The notes beneath the pieces are model-generated. The model was not told the origin of the DNA. It was given only the letters and a program-made list of their open reading frames with translations, and searched no databases. The position numbers and the translations under genes were made by a program. A stretch of 60,604 nt of DNA from an uncultured Lachnospiraceae bacterium (GTDB lineage Bacteria; Bacillota; Clostridia; Lachnospirales; Lachnospiraceae). The stretch lies in assembly GCA_900317585.1 (NCBI GenBank), contig ONHG01000014.1:1-60604 (forward strand), written 5' to 3'. Numbering within the stretch: position 1 is the first letter of the stretch; every line of letters starts with the position of its first letter. Shown piece after piece: positions 17,314 to 27,400 of this stretch.

Positions 17314-19602
17314 ATGAACAATGTATTCGGTTTGGATATTGGTACAAGAAATGTCGTAGGAACTGTTGGTTATCAGACTGATGATAATGAATTTGTGGTT
17401 GCAGCACAGTATGTCAGGGAGCATGAGACCAGAGCCATGCTTGACGGTCAGATACATGATATAGGCAGGGTGGCAAAAACCATTAAGGAAGTAAAGGATG
17501 AGCTTGAAAAACAGATAGGACAGCCTCTTGAAGAGGTGTGTATAGCGGCCGCAGGACGAGTATTAAAGACTGTCACGACACATGTGGAGTATGAGTATGC
17601 ACAGGAGTCTGTGGTGACAGGTGAGGATATACATACGCTTAATCTGCTTGGTATAGAAAAGGCACAGGAGGCACTCAAGGAGGTTAACGATACAAGCTAT
17701 AAGTTTTACTGTGTGGGATATTCTACAGTAAAATTCTTTTTAAATGATGAGGTGTTTATCAGCCTTGAGGGTCATAAGGCAAACAAAATAGGCGAGGATA
17801 TCATAGTTACATTTCTGCCTGAGGATGTGGTAGACGGACTGTATGCGGCAGTGGGACAGGCCGGGCTTAGTGTAGCCAATATGACGCTGGAGCCTATCGC
17901 CGCTATCAATGTGGCAATTCCAGAGAACTATCGTATGCTTAATATCGCACTTGTCGATGTGGGGGCCGGAACAAGTGATATATCAATCACAAGAGACGGA
18001 AGTATTATTGCCTACGGCATGATACCGCATGCAGGAGATGAGCTGACAGAGGTTATTGTGCAGCATTTTCTCGTGGATTTTAACATGGCTGAGCACATAA
18101 AGCTTCAGTCTACGACCGGGGATACGGTTACATACAAGGATATCATGAGTATCGAGCACACGATTCCGGCAGAGGATGTGTGGGAGGTGGTGGCACCTGT
18201 TGTTGACAATATTGCTCATGAGGTATCGGCTAAAATAATAGAGTTAAACGGTGATAAGACAGTAAGCGCCTGCTTTGTAGTCGGAGGCGGAGGCAAGATA
18301 CACGGCTTCACGGAAAAGCTTGCGGAAGACCTTGACCTGCCGGAGGAAAGAGTCGCTCTAAGAGGTGAGGAAGTGCTTGGCGATGTGACTTTTGAGCAGG
18401 AGGATATTAAGAAGGATCCGCTTCTTGTCACTCCAATTGGTATATGTCTGAATTATTATGACCAGAGAAACAATTTTATCATGGTCAGATTCAACGGTGA
18501 GAGAATAAAGCTCTATGACAATAACAGGCTTACAATAGTCGATGCGGCGCTTCAGGCGGGATTTCCAAACAATGAGCTGTTTCCAAAGCGCGGCACACCG
18601 ATAAACTTTACGGTAAACGGCGTGGCAAGGCTTGTAAGAGGCGAGGCCGGAGAGGGCGCAGTGGTGACCATGAACGGAAAGCCAGCAAGCATCAACACAC
18701 CGCTTGAGCCAAACAGTGAGATAGTCATCGAGCCGTCCACAGCAGGAGAGGCAGCAGTGTATAAGATATCGCAGCTTGATGAGTACAATCATTCTGTCAT
18801 TACATTTGTCATAAATGGCAGAAAGGTATCATGTCCAAGGTTTGTCCAGGTAAACGGAAGGCTTGAGCCGGAGGATTACAGCATCAGGGAAAACGATGTG
18901 ATTGAGACAAGAAATTACTATACAGTGCGTCAGATTGCGCAGTTTATGGATCTCGTTATTGATACAGACCAGATGATATTTGTAAACAATGAAGAGGCGG
19001 ATCTCGACACTCTTGTATATGAAAATTTCTCTGTTGAGTGGAAAACAGATGAATATGGTGTTGCAAGAATCGACAATAACACTTATAATGACACACAAGA
19101 GTCTGATACAGATGAGGCTTCGGTCACGGCTGAACATGATGAAAATGCTGACTCAGTTCACGAAAAAACGGATGCAGATACAAATGATGCTTCGGTCTTA
19201 GCAGAGCCGGATGCAAACAGCACAGAGTCAGACAACACAGTGTCCAGAACATCAGAGCAGATGATGAATCAGGTGCTCGATGAGCTGCATGATGATTTTG
19301 CTAAAGAAGCTGAAGCATCTGCTGTGCCGGAAAACGAACTGCCGGAAAATGAATTGCCAAAAAATGATATACAGGAAGAAGACTCATCAGAAAATACAAT
19401 TACAGTAATTGTAAACGGTGAGCCTGTAGAGCTGTCCGGCAAGGATACATATATATTTGTCGATATATTTACCCATATCTCATTTGATTTACAGGCAGGA
19501 AAGGGCAGGGCAATAGCCACTATAATAAATGGCAGGGATGCCCAGTTTTCCGAGGAGCTTCATGAGGGAGACCAAATAGAATTATACTGGAAAGAGAATT
19601 AA
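17314..19602 (+). CDS. FtsA/PilM-like actin-fold ATPase with long beta-rich tail
   Basis: A 762-residue cytoplasmic protein. Residues 1-375 form an FtsA-like ATPase: phosphate-1 GLDIGTRNVVG, an inserted 1C-type segment, phosphate-2 LVDVGAGTSDISI and adenosine motif VVGGGGKIHGF. FtsA proteins are about 420 residues. The extra 390 residues here contain three segments with a repeated VNG/INGR beta pattern (about 385-475, 490-570, 690-762) and an acidic Ser/Thr-rich linker (about 585-690) with small PENEL repeats. No amphipathic C-terminal membrane helix of true FtsA is visible. ATG 17314 is eight bases after AGGAG. A GTG at 17308 is too close. It is cotranscribed with coaE and the WalJ-like gene. 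The role is unknown; a scaffold ATPase in division or the envelope is only a guess. Confidence 0.75.
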   Translation: MNNVFGLDIGTRNVVGTVGYQTDDNEFVVAAQYVREHETRAMLDGQIHDIGRVAKTIKEVKDELEKQIGQPLEEVCIAAAGRVLKTVTTHVEYEYAQESVVTGEDIHTLNLLGIEKAQEALKEVNDTSYKFYCVGYSTVKFFLNDEVFISLEGHKANKIGEDIIVTFLPEDVVDGLYAAVGQAGLSVANMTLEPIAAINVAIPENYRMLNIALVDVGAGTSDISITRDGSIIAYGMIPHAGDELTEVIVQHFLVDFNMAEHIKLQSTTGDTVTYKDIMSIEHTIPAEDVWEVVAPVVDNIAHEVSAKIIELNGDKTVSACFVVGGGGKIHGFTEKLAEDLDLPEERVALRGEEVLGDVTFEQEDIKKDPLLVTPIGICLNYYDQRNNFIMVRFNGERIKLYDNNRLTIVDAALQAGFPNNELFPKRGTPINFTVNGVARLVRGEAGEGAVVTMNGKPASINTPLEPNSEIVIEPSTAGEAAVYKISQLDEYNHSVITFVINGRKVSCPRFVQVNGRLEPEDYSIRENDVIETRNYYTVRQIAQFMDLVIDTDQMIFVNNEEADLDTLVYENFSVEWKTDEYGVARIDNNTYNDTQESDTDEASVTAEHDENADSVHEKTDADTNDASVLAEPDANSTESDNTVSRTSEQMMNQVLDELHDDFAKEAEASAVPENELPENELPKNDIQEEDSSENTITVIVNGEPVELSGKDTYIFVDIFTHISFDLQAGKGRAIATIINGRDAQFSEELHEGDQIELYWKEN

Positions 19603-19603
19603 C

Positions 19604-20407
19604 ATGTTAGAATTATGCAGCATTGCCAGCGGTAGCAGTGGAAACTGTATATGTGTGGGCACAGATGATTGTCATGTGCTCATAGACGCGGGCATCAGCG
19701 GTAAGAAAATAGAAAACGGACTGAATGAATTTGATATGACTGCCACAGATATGCAGGGCATTCTTGTGACGCATGAGCATATAGACCATATCGCAGGGCT
19801 TGGTGTCATGGCAAGGCGCTATCATATTCCGATTTATGCCACAAAGGCCACAATCGGGGCCATAAAATGTGCCAAATCCGTTGGAAATATAGATGATGAG
19901 CTATTTCATCCTATTGAGGCAGGCGTCGATTTTACAATAGGCGATATAGAGTTTGAGCCGCTTCACATATCACACGATGCGGCTGATCCTGTCGCGTACA
20001 GATTTAAAAACGAAAATCATGCGATGGCGGTCGTGACAGACCTTGGCACGTATGATGACACACTGGTTTCAAAGCTTCAGAACCTGGATGGTCTTCTGCT
20101 TGAAGCCAATCATGATATAAATATGCTCCAGACAGGGGCGTATCCTTATCCGCTCAAGCGCAGAATCATGGGTGACAGCGGGCACTTGTCGAATGAGAGA
20201 AGCGGGCAGTTGTTATGCGAGCTTCTTCATGATAAATTTGGCTCAGTAATACTGGGACACCTTAGCAAAGAAAACAACTACGAAAAGCTGGCGTATGAAG
20301 CCGTCAGGCTTGAGGTCACGATGGGAGACAATCCATATAAGGCAAATGATTTCCCTATGTATGTGGCCAAGAGAGACAGAGCATCAGACCGCATAGCCGT
20401 AGAATAA
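19604..20407 (+). CDS. MBL-fold hydrolase, WalJ/YycJ type
   Basis: A 267-residue metallo-beta-lactamase-fold protein. The metal motif THEHIDHI places H57, H59, D61 and H62, and further ligands sit in ISHDAADP and the C-terminal LGHLSKENN. The N-terminal IASGSSGNC is characteristic of YycJ/WalJ, a probable 5'-3' exonuclease that in bacilli is encoded with walRK and linked to wall metabolism and DNA repair. walRK is not adjacent here. It starts one base after the FtsA-like stop, so the two are coupled. Confidence 0.85.
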   Translation: MLELCSIASGSSGNCICVGTDDCHVLIDAGISGKKIENGLNEFDMTATDMQGILVTHEHIDHIAGLGVMARRYHIPIYATKATIGAIKCAKSVGNIDDELFHPIEAGVDFTIGDIEFEPLHISHDAADPVAYRFKNENHAMAVVTDLGTYDDTLVSKLQNLDGLLLEANHDINMLQTGAYPYPLKRRIMGDSGHLSNERSGQLLCELLHDKFGSVILGHLSKENNYEKLAYEAVRLEVTMGDNPYKANDFPMYVAKRDRASDRIAVE

Positions 20408-20429
20408 GAGAACAGGAGAATAAGTTGTT

Positions 20430-20714
20430 ATGGATAACACAAAGAACAAAGTAATCATCACAGTTGTCGGAAAAGACACAGTAGGAATCATCGCAAAGGT
20501 ATGTACATATCTGTCAGAGGGCAGTGTAAACGTGCTTGATATCTCACAGACTATCGTTTCAGGTTATTTCAACATGATGATGATTGTTGATATGGCAAAT
20601 GCTACAGCATCATTTGCAGAGATTTCTGACCAGCTTGATGCACTTGGAGAAGAAATTGGTGTAACAATAAAGTGTCAGAAGGAAGAAATCTTTGAGATGA
20701 TGCATCGAATCTAG
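20430..20714 (+). CDS. ACT-domain protein (UPF0237)
   Basis: A 94-residue protein formed by a single ACT domain (KVIITVVGKDTVGIIAKVCTYLSE onward), the small-molecule-binding fold used for allosteric control. UPF0237 proteins are nearly always encoded next to a DUF711/UPF0210 gene, as here (43 nt gap). They probably act as a pair, with the ACT protein sensing an amino acid. The ligand is unknown. AGGAG at 20415-20419 sets the start. Confidence 0.88.
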   Translation: MDNTKNKVIITVVGKDTVGIIAKVCTYLSEGSVNVLDISQTIVSGYFNMMMIVDMANATASFAEISDQLDALGEEIGVTIKCQKEEIFEMMHRI

Positions 20715-20757
20715 TTTAGCATAAAAATGTCATACACAGTTAAAGGAGAACAGCAAA

Positions 20758-22122
20758 ATGATTAATATTGGTGAAGTAATTGAGACCAATGACATGGTGG
20801 AGAAGGAAAATCTTGACGTGCGTACAATCACACTCGGTATCAGCCTGCTCGACTGTATAGACTCAGACCTTGCAAAGGTAAATGAGAATATCTACAACAA
20901 GATTACAACACTTGCAAAGGATCTTGTAGCAACAGGAAAAGAGATAGAGAACAACTACTGTATCCCTATCGTAAACAAACGTATTTCAGTTACGCCTATC
21001 GCCCTTGTCGGTGGTGCGGCCTGCAAGAGCTCAGAGGATTTTGTTACTATAGCAAAGACACTCGACAAGGCGGCAAAAGAGGTAGGTGTCAACTTCATCG
21101 GTGGATACTCAGCACTTGTGTCAAAGGGCATGACAAAGGCGGATGAGCTTTTAATCAAATCAATCCCTCAGGCAATGCTTGAGACAGACCTGGTATGCAG
21201 CTCTGTAAATGTTGGCTCTACAAAGACCGGAATCAACATGGATGCAGTAAAGCTGATTGGCGAGATGATAAAGGAGACAGCAGAGGTGACAAAGCACCTT
21301 CCTGTATCAGGCTGTGCCAAGTTTGTTGTATTCTGCAACGCTCCTGATGACAATCCGTTTATGGCAGGAGCCTTCCATGGTGTGACAGAGGCAGATGCCA
21401 TCATCAATGTAGGTGTCAGCGGACCGGGAGTAGTAAAGACTGCCCTTGAAAAAGTAAGAGGCGAGAACTTTGAGGTGCTCTGTGAGACAATCAAGAAGAC
21501 AGCCTTCAAGGTTACTCGAGTAGGACAGCTCGTGGCAAAGGAGGCTTCAAAGAAGCTTGGAGTACCATTTGGAATCATAGACCTTTCACTTGCACCTACA
21601 CCGGCTATCGGAGACTCTGTAGCAGATATTCTCTGCGAGATAGGCTTAGAGAGAGCCGGAGCTCCGGGAACAACAGCAGCACTTGCACTCTTAAACGATC
21701 AGGTGAAAAAGGGCGGTATCATGGCATCCTCATATGTCGGCGGCCTCTCAGGTGCCTTTATTCCTGTATCAGAGGATCAGGGAATGATAGATGCCGTAAA
21801 CGATGGCGCACTCACTCTCGAAAAGCTTGAGGCTATGACCTGTGTGTGCTCAGTGGGACTTGACATGATTGCAATCCCGGGCGATACAAAGGCCACCACA
21901 ATTTCAGGAATTATCGCAGACGAGATGGCTATCGGTATGATAAACCAGAAGACAACAGCCTGCAGACTGCTTCCAGCAATCGGAAAGGATGTAGGTGATG
22001 TGGTAGAAATCGGAGGACTCCTTGGAAGTGCACCGGTTATGCCGGTAAACAGATTCTCTTGTGATGCATTTGTAAACCGCGGTGGAAGAATCCCGGCACC
22101 TATTCACAGCTTTAAAAATTAG
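20758..22122 (+). CDS. PFL-like protein of unknown function (UPF0210/DUF711)
   Basis: A 454-residue member of UPF0210 (DUF711), a family with a pyruvate-formate-lyase-like barrel but no radical chemistry shown. Length and features are typical: the [17 protein letters not shown] segment, the glycine/alanine-rich C-terminal third, and [13 protein letters not shown] at the end. No glycyl-radical motif (RVxGY-like) is visible, so enzyme activity should not be inferred from the name. It is in an operon with the ACT protein and ends at a strong terminator (22143-22187). Confidence 0.88.
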   Translation: MINIGEVIETNDMVEKENLDVRTITLGISLLDCIDSDLAKVNENIYNKITTLAKDLVATGKEIENNYCIPIVNKRISVTPIALVGGAACKSSEDFVTIAKTLDKAAKEVGVNFIGGYSALVSKGMTKADELLIKSIPQAMLETDLVCSSVNVGSTKTGINMDAVKLIGEMIKETAEVTKHLPVSGCAKFVVFCNAPDDNPFMAGAFHGVTEADAIINVGVSGPGVVKTALEKVRGENFEVLCETIKKTAFKVTRVGQLVAKEASKKLGVPFGIIDLSLAPTPAIGDSVADILCEIGLERAGAPGTTAALALLNDQVKKGGIMASSYVGGLSGAFIPVSEDQGMIDAVNDGALTLEKLEAMTCVCSVGLDMIAIPGDTKATTISGIIADEMAIGMINQKTTACRLLPAIGKDVGDVVEIGGLLGSAPVMPVNRFSCDAFVNRGGRIPAPIHSFKN

Positions 22123-22142
22123 TAAATAATGGCATTGTTTAC

Positions 22143-22187
22143 AAGCATGTACTTATAAGAATAACTTATAAGTACATGCTTATTTTA
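22143..22187 (+). terminator. Terminator after the ACT/DUF711 operon
   Basis: A perfect 17-bp stem (AAGCATGTACTTATAAG, 22143-22159, with its complement 22165-22181), a 5-nt loop and TATTTT. It isolates the operon from the riboswitch-controlled genes. Confidence 0.9.
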
Positions 22188-22196
22188 AAGTGGTAC

Positions 22197-22225
22197 TTGA
22201 CAATGACAAAAATACATGCTTAAAT
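22197..22225 (+). promoter_or_regulatory. Promoter of the purine operon
   Basis: TTGACA (22197-22202), a 17-nt spacer and TTAAAT (22220-22225) preceded by TGC, an extended -10. The predicted start near 22232 coincides with the 5' edge of the ZTP aptamer. Confidence 0.75.
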
Positions 22226-22229
22226 AAAG

Positions 22230-22298
22230 ACAGTTATATGACTGACGGAAGTGGATAACCACATGGAGTATAACAGTTGATTGCCGACCGTCTGGGCG
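22230..22298 (+). promoter_or_regulatory. ZTP riboswitch aptamer (pfl motif)
   Basis: The conserved blocks of the pfl/ZTP aptamer occur in order: ACTGACGG, a GTGG-ATAA-CCAC hairpin followed by ATGGAG, a short linker, then the hallmark GCCGACCGTCTGGGC. It senses ZMP/ZTP (AICAR nucleotides), which accumulate when 10-formyl-tetrahydrofolate runs short. The downstream genes encode the enzyme that uses ZMP and the next step, so the regulatory logic is direct. The aptamer 3' block overlaps the left arm of the terminator at 22286-22360. Confidence 0.9.
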
Positions 22299-22360
22299 CA
22301 CATTTATATAAGTTTTCTGCAGAGCTTTATATTATTATGTGTGTTCAGACGGTCTTTTTT
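22286..22360 (+). terminator. Riboswitch expression-platform terminator
   Basis: GACCGTCTG (22286-22294) pairs exactly with CAGACGGTC (22346-22354). Two G-T pairs and six more pairs extend the stem to about 17 bp, and TTTTTT follows. The left arm is part of the ZTP-binding core, so ligand binding should prevent this hairpin and turn the operon on. Confidence 0.88.
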
Positions 22361-22423
22361 ATTCCGGCAGGCCCGAGTAATTTGGGGATGCAGACCACAT
22401 TATCAGAAAACATGGAGGATGAC

Positions 22424-23137
22424 ATGGAAAGAGTATCATTAGCAAAGGAATTATCAAGCACAACATACCCTGGCAGAGGTATCGTAATCGGCCGCACAAA
22501 GGATGGTAAGAAGGCTGTAACAGCATACTTTATCATGGGCAGAAGCGAAAACAGCCGCAACAGAGTATTTGTAGAGGATGGCGAGGGCATCAGAACACAG
22601 GCATTTGACCCTTCAAAGCTTGAGGATCCAAGTCTTATCATTTACGCACCTGTAAGAGTGCTCGGCAACAAGACAATTGTCACAAACGGTGACCAGACAG
22701 ATACTATCTATGAGCTGATGGACAAGCAGCAGACATTTGAGCAGGCATTAAGGACAAGAGAGTTTGAGCCTGACGCTCCTAACTATACACCAAGAATTTC
22801 AGGAATCATGCATATTGACAATGGCGAGTTCAACTACGCTATGTCAATCTTAAAGAGCAACAACGGCAATCCTGATGCATGCAACAGATATACATTTGCA
22901 TACTCAGCACCGGTTGCGGGAGAGGGACATTTCATCCATACATATATGGGCGATGGAAATCCACTGCCAAGCTTTGAGGGTGAGCCTACATGGGTAGACA
23001 TCGATGGAGATATCGACGAGTTTACCAATATGGTATGGGAGAACCTTAACGAGGACAATAAGGTATCACTTTTTGTAAGATATATTGATATCGCAACAGG
23101 CGAGTATGAGAGCAGAATCGTAAACAAAAACAAATAA
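22424..23137 (+). CDS. IMP cyclohydrolase (stand-alone, PurO-like)
   Basis: A 237-residue enzyme that closes the purine ring (FAICAR to IMP), the final step of de novo IMP synthesis. It resembles the archaeal-type monofunctional IMP cyclohydrolase rather than the MGS-like domain of bifunctional PurH: the N-terminal YPGRGIVIGRTKDG and the internal NRVFVEDGEG and YAPVRVLGN segments fit. An open frame reaches back to 22277, but that part is the riboswitch terminator. GGAGG at 22414-22418 and ATG 22424 define the start. The AICAR transformylase gene follows after 43 nt. Confidence 0.85.
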   Translation: MERVSLAKELSSTTYPGRGIVIGRTKDGKKAVTAYFIMGRSENSRNRVFVEDGEGIRTQAFDPSKLEDPSLIIYAPVRVLGNKTIVTNGDQTDTIYELMDKQQTFEQALRTREFEPDAPNYTPRISGIMHIDNGEFNYAMSILKSNNGNPDACNRYTFAYSAPVAGEGHFIHTYMGDGNPLPSFEGEPTWVDIDGDIDEFTNMVWENLNEDNKVSLFVRYIDIATGEYESRIVNKNK

Positions 23138-23180
23138 AACACTATATAAGATAAGCAGATAAAAACAGGAGAACAGAAAA

Positions 23181-24359
23181 ATGCAGGAATACGAATTAAA
23201 ATATGGATGTAACCCAAATCAGAAACCGGCCAGAATATTTATGAAGGAGGGAGAACTTCCTATAAAAGTGCTTAACGGCAGAGCCGGATATATCAACTTC
23301 CTTGATGCCTTTAACGGATGGCAGCTTGTAAGAGAGCTTAAGAAGGCAACAGGTCTTCCAGCCGCAACATCCTTCAAGCATGTTTCACCTGCAGGTGCAG
23401 CAGTTGGACAGCCACTTTCAGATGTGGAGAAAAAGATTTACTGGGTTGATGATATGGATATTGAGTTTACACCACTTGCAAATGCATACATCAGAGCAAG
23501 AGGCGCTGACAGAATGTCATCATTTGGTGATTTTATTTCACTTTCAGATGTATGTGACAAGAGTACTGCACTTGTAATCAAGAGAGAGGTATCAGACGGT
23601 GTTATCGCACCGGGCTACACAGACGAGGCTCTTGAGATTTTAAAGGCTAAGAAGAATGGCAATTACTGTGTTATCGAGATTGACCCGGCATATGAGCCGG
23701 CACCTATCGAGAGAAAGGATGTATTTGGCATCACATTCGAGCAGGGTAGAAACGAGCTTCATATTGATGATGATTTCTTCTCAAATATCGTGACAGAGAA
23801 CAAGGAACTCACAGAGCAGGCTAAGATCGATCTGGCAATCTCAATGATTACTTTAAAGTATACACAGTCCAACTCTGTATGCTATGTAAAGGGCGGCCAG
23901 GCAATCGGTATCGGAGCAGGCCAGCAGTCTCGCATCCACTGTACCAGACTTGCAGGCTCAAAGGCAGACAACTGGTGGCTTCGCCAGTCTCCACAGGTGC
24001 TTGGACTTCAGTTCGTGGATGGCATCAGACGTGCAGACCGCGACAATACTATCGACCTTTATATCGGTGAGGATTATATGGATGTGCTTGCAGAGGGAGA
24101 GTGGCAGAAGTTCTTCAAGGTAAAGCCGGATGTATTTACAGCAGAGGAGAAGAGAGCTTGGCTTGACAAGAATACAGATGTAGCACTTGGCTCTGATGCA
24201 TTCTTCCCATTTGGTGACAACATTGAGCGTGCGCACAAGAGTGGTGTGAAGTATGTAGCCCAGCCGGGTGGTTCTGTGAGAGATGACCATGTTATTGATA
24301 CATGTAATAAGTACGGTATGGTAATGAGCTTTACAGGAATCAGACTTTTCCATCACTAA
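23181..24359 (+). CDS. AICAR transformylase (monofunctional)
   Basis: A 392-residue phosphoribosylaminoimidazolecarboxamide formyltransferase corresponding to the C-terminal domain of PurH only. It transfers formyl from 10-formyl-tetrahydrofolate to AICAR (ZMP). Visible features are the ATSFKHVSPAGAAVG motif (the catalytic Lys-His pair), TQSNSVCYVKGGQAIGIGAGQQSR, and the terminal SFTGIRLFHH. The missing IMP cyclohydrolase half is supplied by the gene just upstream, so the pair replaces bifunctional PurH. The ribosome site is ACAGGAG. The operon is under the ZTP riboswitch. Confidence 0.92.
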   Translation: MQEYELKYGCNPNQKPARIFMKEGELPIKVLNGRAGYINFLDAFNGWQLVRELKKATGLPAATSFKHVSPAGAAVGQPLSDVEKKIYWVDDMDIEFTPLANAYIRARGADRMSSFGDFISLSDVCDKSTALVIKREVSDGVIAPGYTDEALEILKAKKNGNYCVIEIDPAYEPAPIERKDVFGITFEQGRNELHIDDDFFSNIVTENKELTEQAKIDLAISMITLKYTQSNSVCYVKGGQAIGIGAGQQSRIHCTRLAGSKADNWWLRQSPQVLGLQFVDGIRRADRDNTIDLYIGEDYMDVLAEGEWQKFFKVKPDVFTAEEKRAWLDKNTDVALGSDAFFPFGDNIERAHKSGVKYVAQPGGSVRDDHVIDTCNKYGMVMSFTGIRLFHH

Positions 24360-24418
24360 TCACAAGGTATAGCGGTTATTAAACTGAATTGAAGCACAAT
24401 AAGTAATTCAATAATAGG

Positions 24419-24478
24419 AGACTTCATGATATAATTACAGTATACATTTTATACAGTAGTTAATCATGGAGTCTTTTT
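24419..24478 (+). terminator. Long hairpin ending at the addB start (terminator and ribosome-site mask)
   Basis: Bases 24419-24430 pair with 24463-24474 (12 bp, one G-T). The stem continues through 24432-24438 with 24456-24462 and 24440-24444 with 24450-24454, giving about 24 pairs around a 5-nt loop. TTTTT at 24474-24478 touches the addB ATG at 24479. The right arm contains the addB ribosome site GGAG (24468-24471). The loop side holds a possible extended -10 TGATATAAT (24427-24435). It may terminate the purine operon, or hide the addB ribosome site in read-through RNA. Confidence 0.7.
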
Positions 24479-27400
24479 ATGTCATTACAGTTTATCACAG
24501 GTAATTCAGGAAACGGAAAAACAAAATATCTATTTAACAGGGTATTGAAAGAGGCAAAGGCAAATCCGAGGGATAATTATCTCGTCATAGTGCCTGAGCA
24601 GTTTACAATGCAGACGCAGAGACAGCTTGTGGATTTGTCGGAGAACAAAGCCATAATGAATATAGACGTATTAAGCTTTAAGCGTCTGGCATACAGAGTG
24701 TTTGATGAGCTTGGAATCACGAGGCTTACGGTGCTGGAGGAGACCGGTAAAAACCTGGTGCTCAGGAAACTCGCGGGCCAGGAGGCGGATAAGCTTGGTG
24801 TGATAGGCAGAAACTTAAACCGTATCGGCTATATAAGCGAGGTGAAGTCGCTCCTTTCTGAGCTTGTGCAGTACAATATATCGCCACAGGATCTGGAAAA
24901 ATATATTGCCTCCGGCAGGCTTTCAGATACGCTTTCCGGTAAGCTTAAGGATGTACTTGTGCTGTATGAGGCATTTGAGAAGTTCATGCAGGACAAATAT
25001 ATCACGGCAGAGGAAATACTTAATGTGCTCTGTGATGTGGCAGAGAAGTCTGCTATTCTTAGGAATTCAGTCATTGCATTTGATGAATTTACAGGATTTA
25101 CACCTATACAGAATCAGCTCATGAAAAAGCTCTTTGTCATTTCAAAGAAAATATATGTCACACTCACAATTGACTGTCGTGAGGACATTTTTAAGAGCAG
25201 GGGCATGCATGAGCTGTTTGACATGCCCAAAAGGACAGTAAAATCACTCACTGAAATGGCAGCGTTTTATGGAATAGAGGTTGAGGAGCCAATTATACTT
25301 GATAAAAACTACAGATTGGCAGAAAATGAAGAGCTAGGCTTTATGGAGCAGCAGCTTTTCAGAAAAAGCAGGCATGCCTTTGAAAAAACACCAAAGCACA
25401 TTCATATAGATTGTCTGCGTGATCCAAAGCAGGAGCTGACAAAGATAGCCAGAACTATAAATGAGTTTGTCAGAAACGAAAACCTGCGTTATCGTGATAT
25501 TGCGATAGTCACGGGAGATGTGAATACATATGCCGGTTATGTGCGGGAGATATTTGACAAATACAATATTCCATACTTTATCGATGCTACACAGGAGATA
25601 CTTTTTCATCCGTTTATTGAGTTTATCAGATCCATTCCGGATATTGCGGCACAGAATTTTTCCGCTGATTCGGTGTTTAGATTTTTGCGGTGCGGGTTTT
25701 GTGAGCTTTCGGACAGTGAAATAGACATACTTGAAAACTACGTGCTCGCCTGTGGTGTGAGAGGCAAAAGCGCATGGGACAAAAAGTGGGTCAGGCTGCC
25801 AAAGTATAAGGCGTGCTATGACCTTGAGCTTTTAAACAAAAGCAGGGAGTATATAATTGAGCTTCTAAAGCCGGTATATCAGGTGTTTTCCGATAAAAAC
25901 TCAAAGGTTAAGGACTATGTGCTGGGGATATATAATCTGACAGTTTCACTTGATATACCAGATAAGCTTGCAAAAAAGGAACAGACACTGCTTGAAGCAG
26001 GAAATCAGACCGCATCAAAGGAATACGGACAGATATACAAAATAGTCATGCAGCTCTTTGAAAAATATGTGGCGGTGCTTGGTGACGAGTGCATGGATGC
26101 TGAGGAATTTACACAGATATTGGATGCAGGGCTTGATGCAGCAGAGGTGGCAGTCATACCGCCGGGATACGACACAGTGACCATTGGAGATATTGAGAGA
26201 ACGCGTCTGACCAATATAAAGGTCATGTTTTTTGCAGGTGTGAATGATGGGATTGTGCCAAAGGCAGCAGGAAGAGGCGGCATCATATCACAGTATGAGA
26301 GAGAGGCGCTTAAGGAGATGGATATAGAGCTGGCGCCGGGTGCCAGGGAGCAGGCGTTTATACAGAGGTTTTATCTGTATCTGAACATGACGAAGCCATC
26401 TAAAGAGCTTTATATCAGCTACACCAGGCTTGACAGTGAGAAAAAGGCTGCCCAGCCTTCGTATCTCATAGGTATATTAAAGGGAATGTTTCCAAAGCTT
26501 GTGGCTACGGAAACAGAGGATGTAGAGCAGTTTGTGGACCTTTCAAGCAAAAGAAGTGCCATGGACTATCTGCTGTCAAACGAGGTGGATGACAGATGGT
26601 GTGAGATTGCGGCAGCATTGCTGCTTTATGATGATACAGCTGCGGATGATGAGGCCGGTAATGAGGCAGATGATAAAGAATATGATAAAGGGTATGTTAA
26701 GGAAAATGCAGTGGAGCGGCTCATTGAGGCAAGGTTTGAACATTATTCCAAGGATCCGATAAGCCGTAATGTGGCAAGAAGCATATATGGCAGGCATATG
26801 GAGGGCAGCATCACGCGTTTTGAGCAGTTTGCAAGGTGTGCATATGCTCATTTCCTGAACTATGGACTGAGACTTAAGGAGCGCGAGGAGAGCGGATTCT
26901 CATCACTGGATATGGGAAATATATATCATGAGGCACTGGAAAAATACAGCAGGAAGCTTGATAAAGAAAATGTTGATTGGTTTAATGTGTCTGATGAGCT
27001 GCGAAAGGAGCTTTCCGATGAGTCGATAGATGAGGTGATCAACGAGTATGCAGCCTATGGAATATTTGATACGGCGGAAAGCCTGCACACGGTCAGCCAT
27101 ATGAAGGCAGTTTTCAGACAGACGGTATGGGCACTCACGGCTCAGATACGCAAGGGTAGCTTTGTGCCGGAGAAGTTTGAGTTTGACTTTTACGAGAGTC
27201 TTGATATGGAGGGGGACGTCAGAGTTGATATAAAGGGAAGGATAGACAGGACTGATACCTATACCGACGATGGCAGGATGTTTATCAAGGTGCTGGATTA
27301 CAAGTCCGGAAAGACAGTATTTGACCTGGTAAAGCTATATTATGGAACACAACTGCAGCTTGCTGTGTATATGGATGCAGTGATGTCGCAAAAGGAGGAG

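Noticed and set aside
20758-22122. Active pyruvate formate-lyase
   Set aside because: The UPF0210 family shares only the barrel fold. No glycyl-radical motif and no activating enzyme gene are present.
22277-22423. N-terminal extension of the IMP cyclohydrolase by 49 residues
   Set aside because: The extension would be translated from the riboswitch and its terminator. A strong ribosome site supports ATG 22424.
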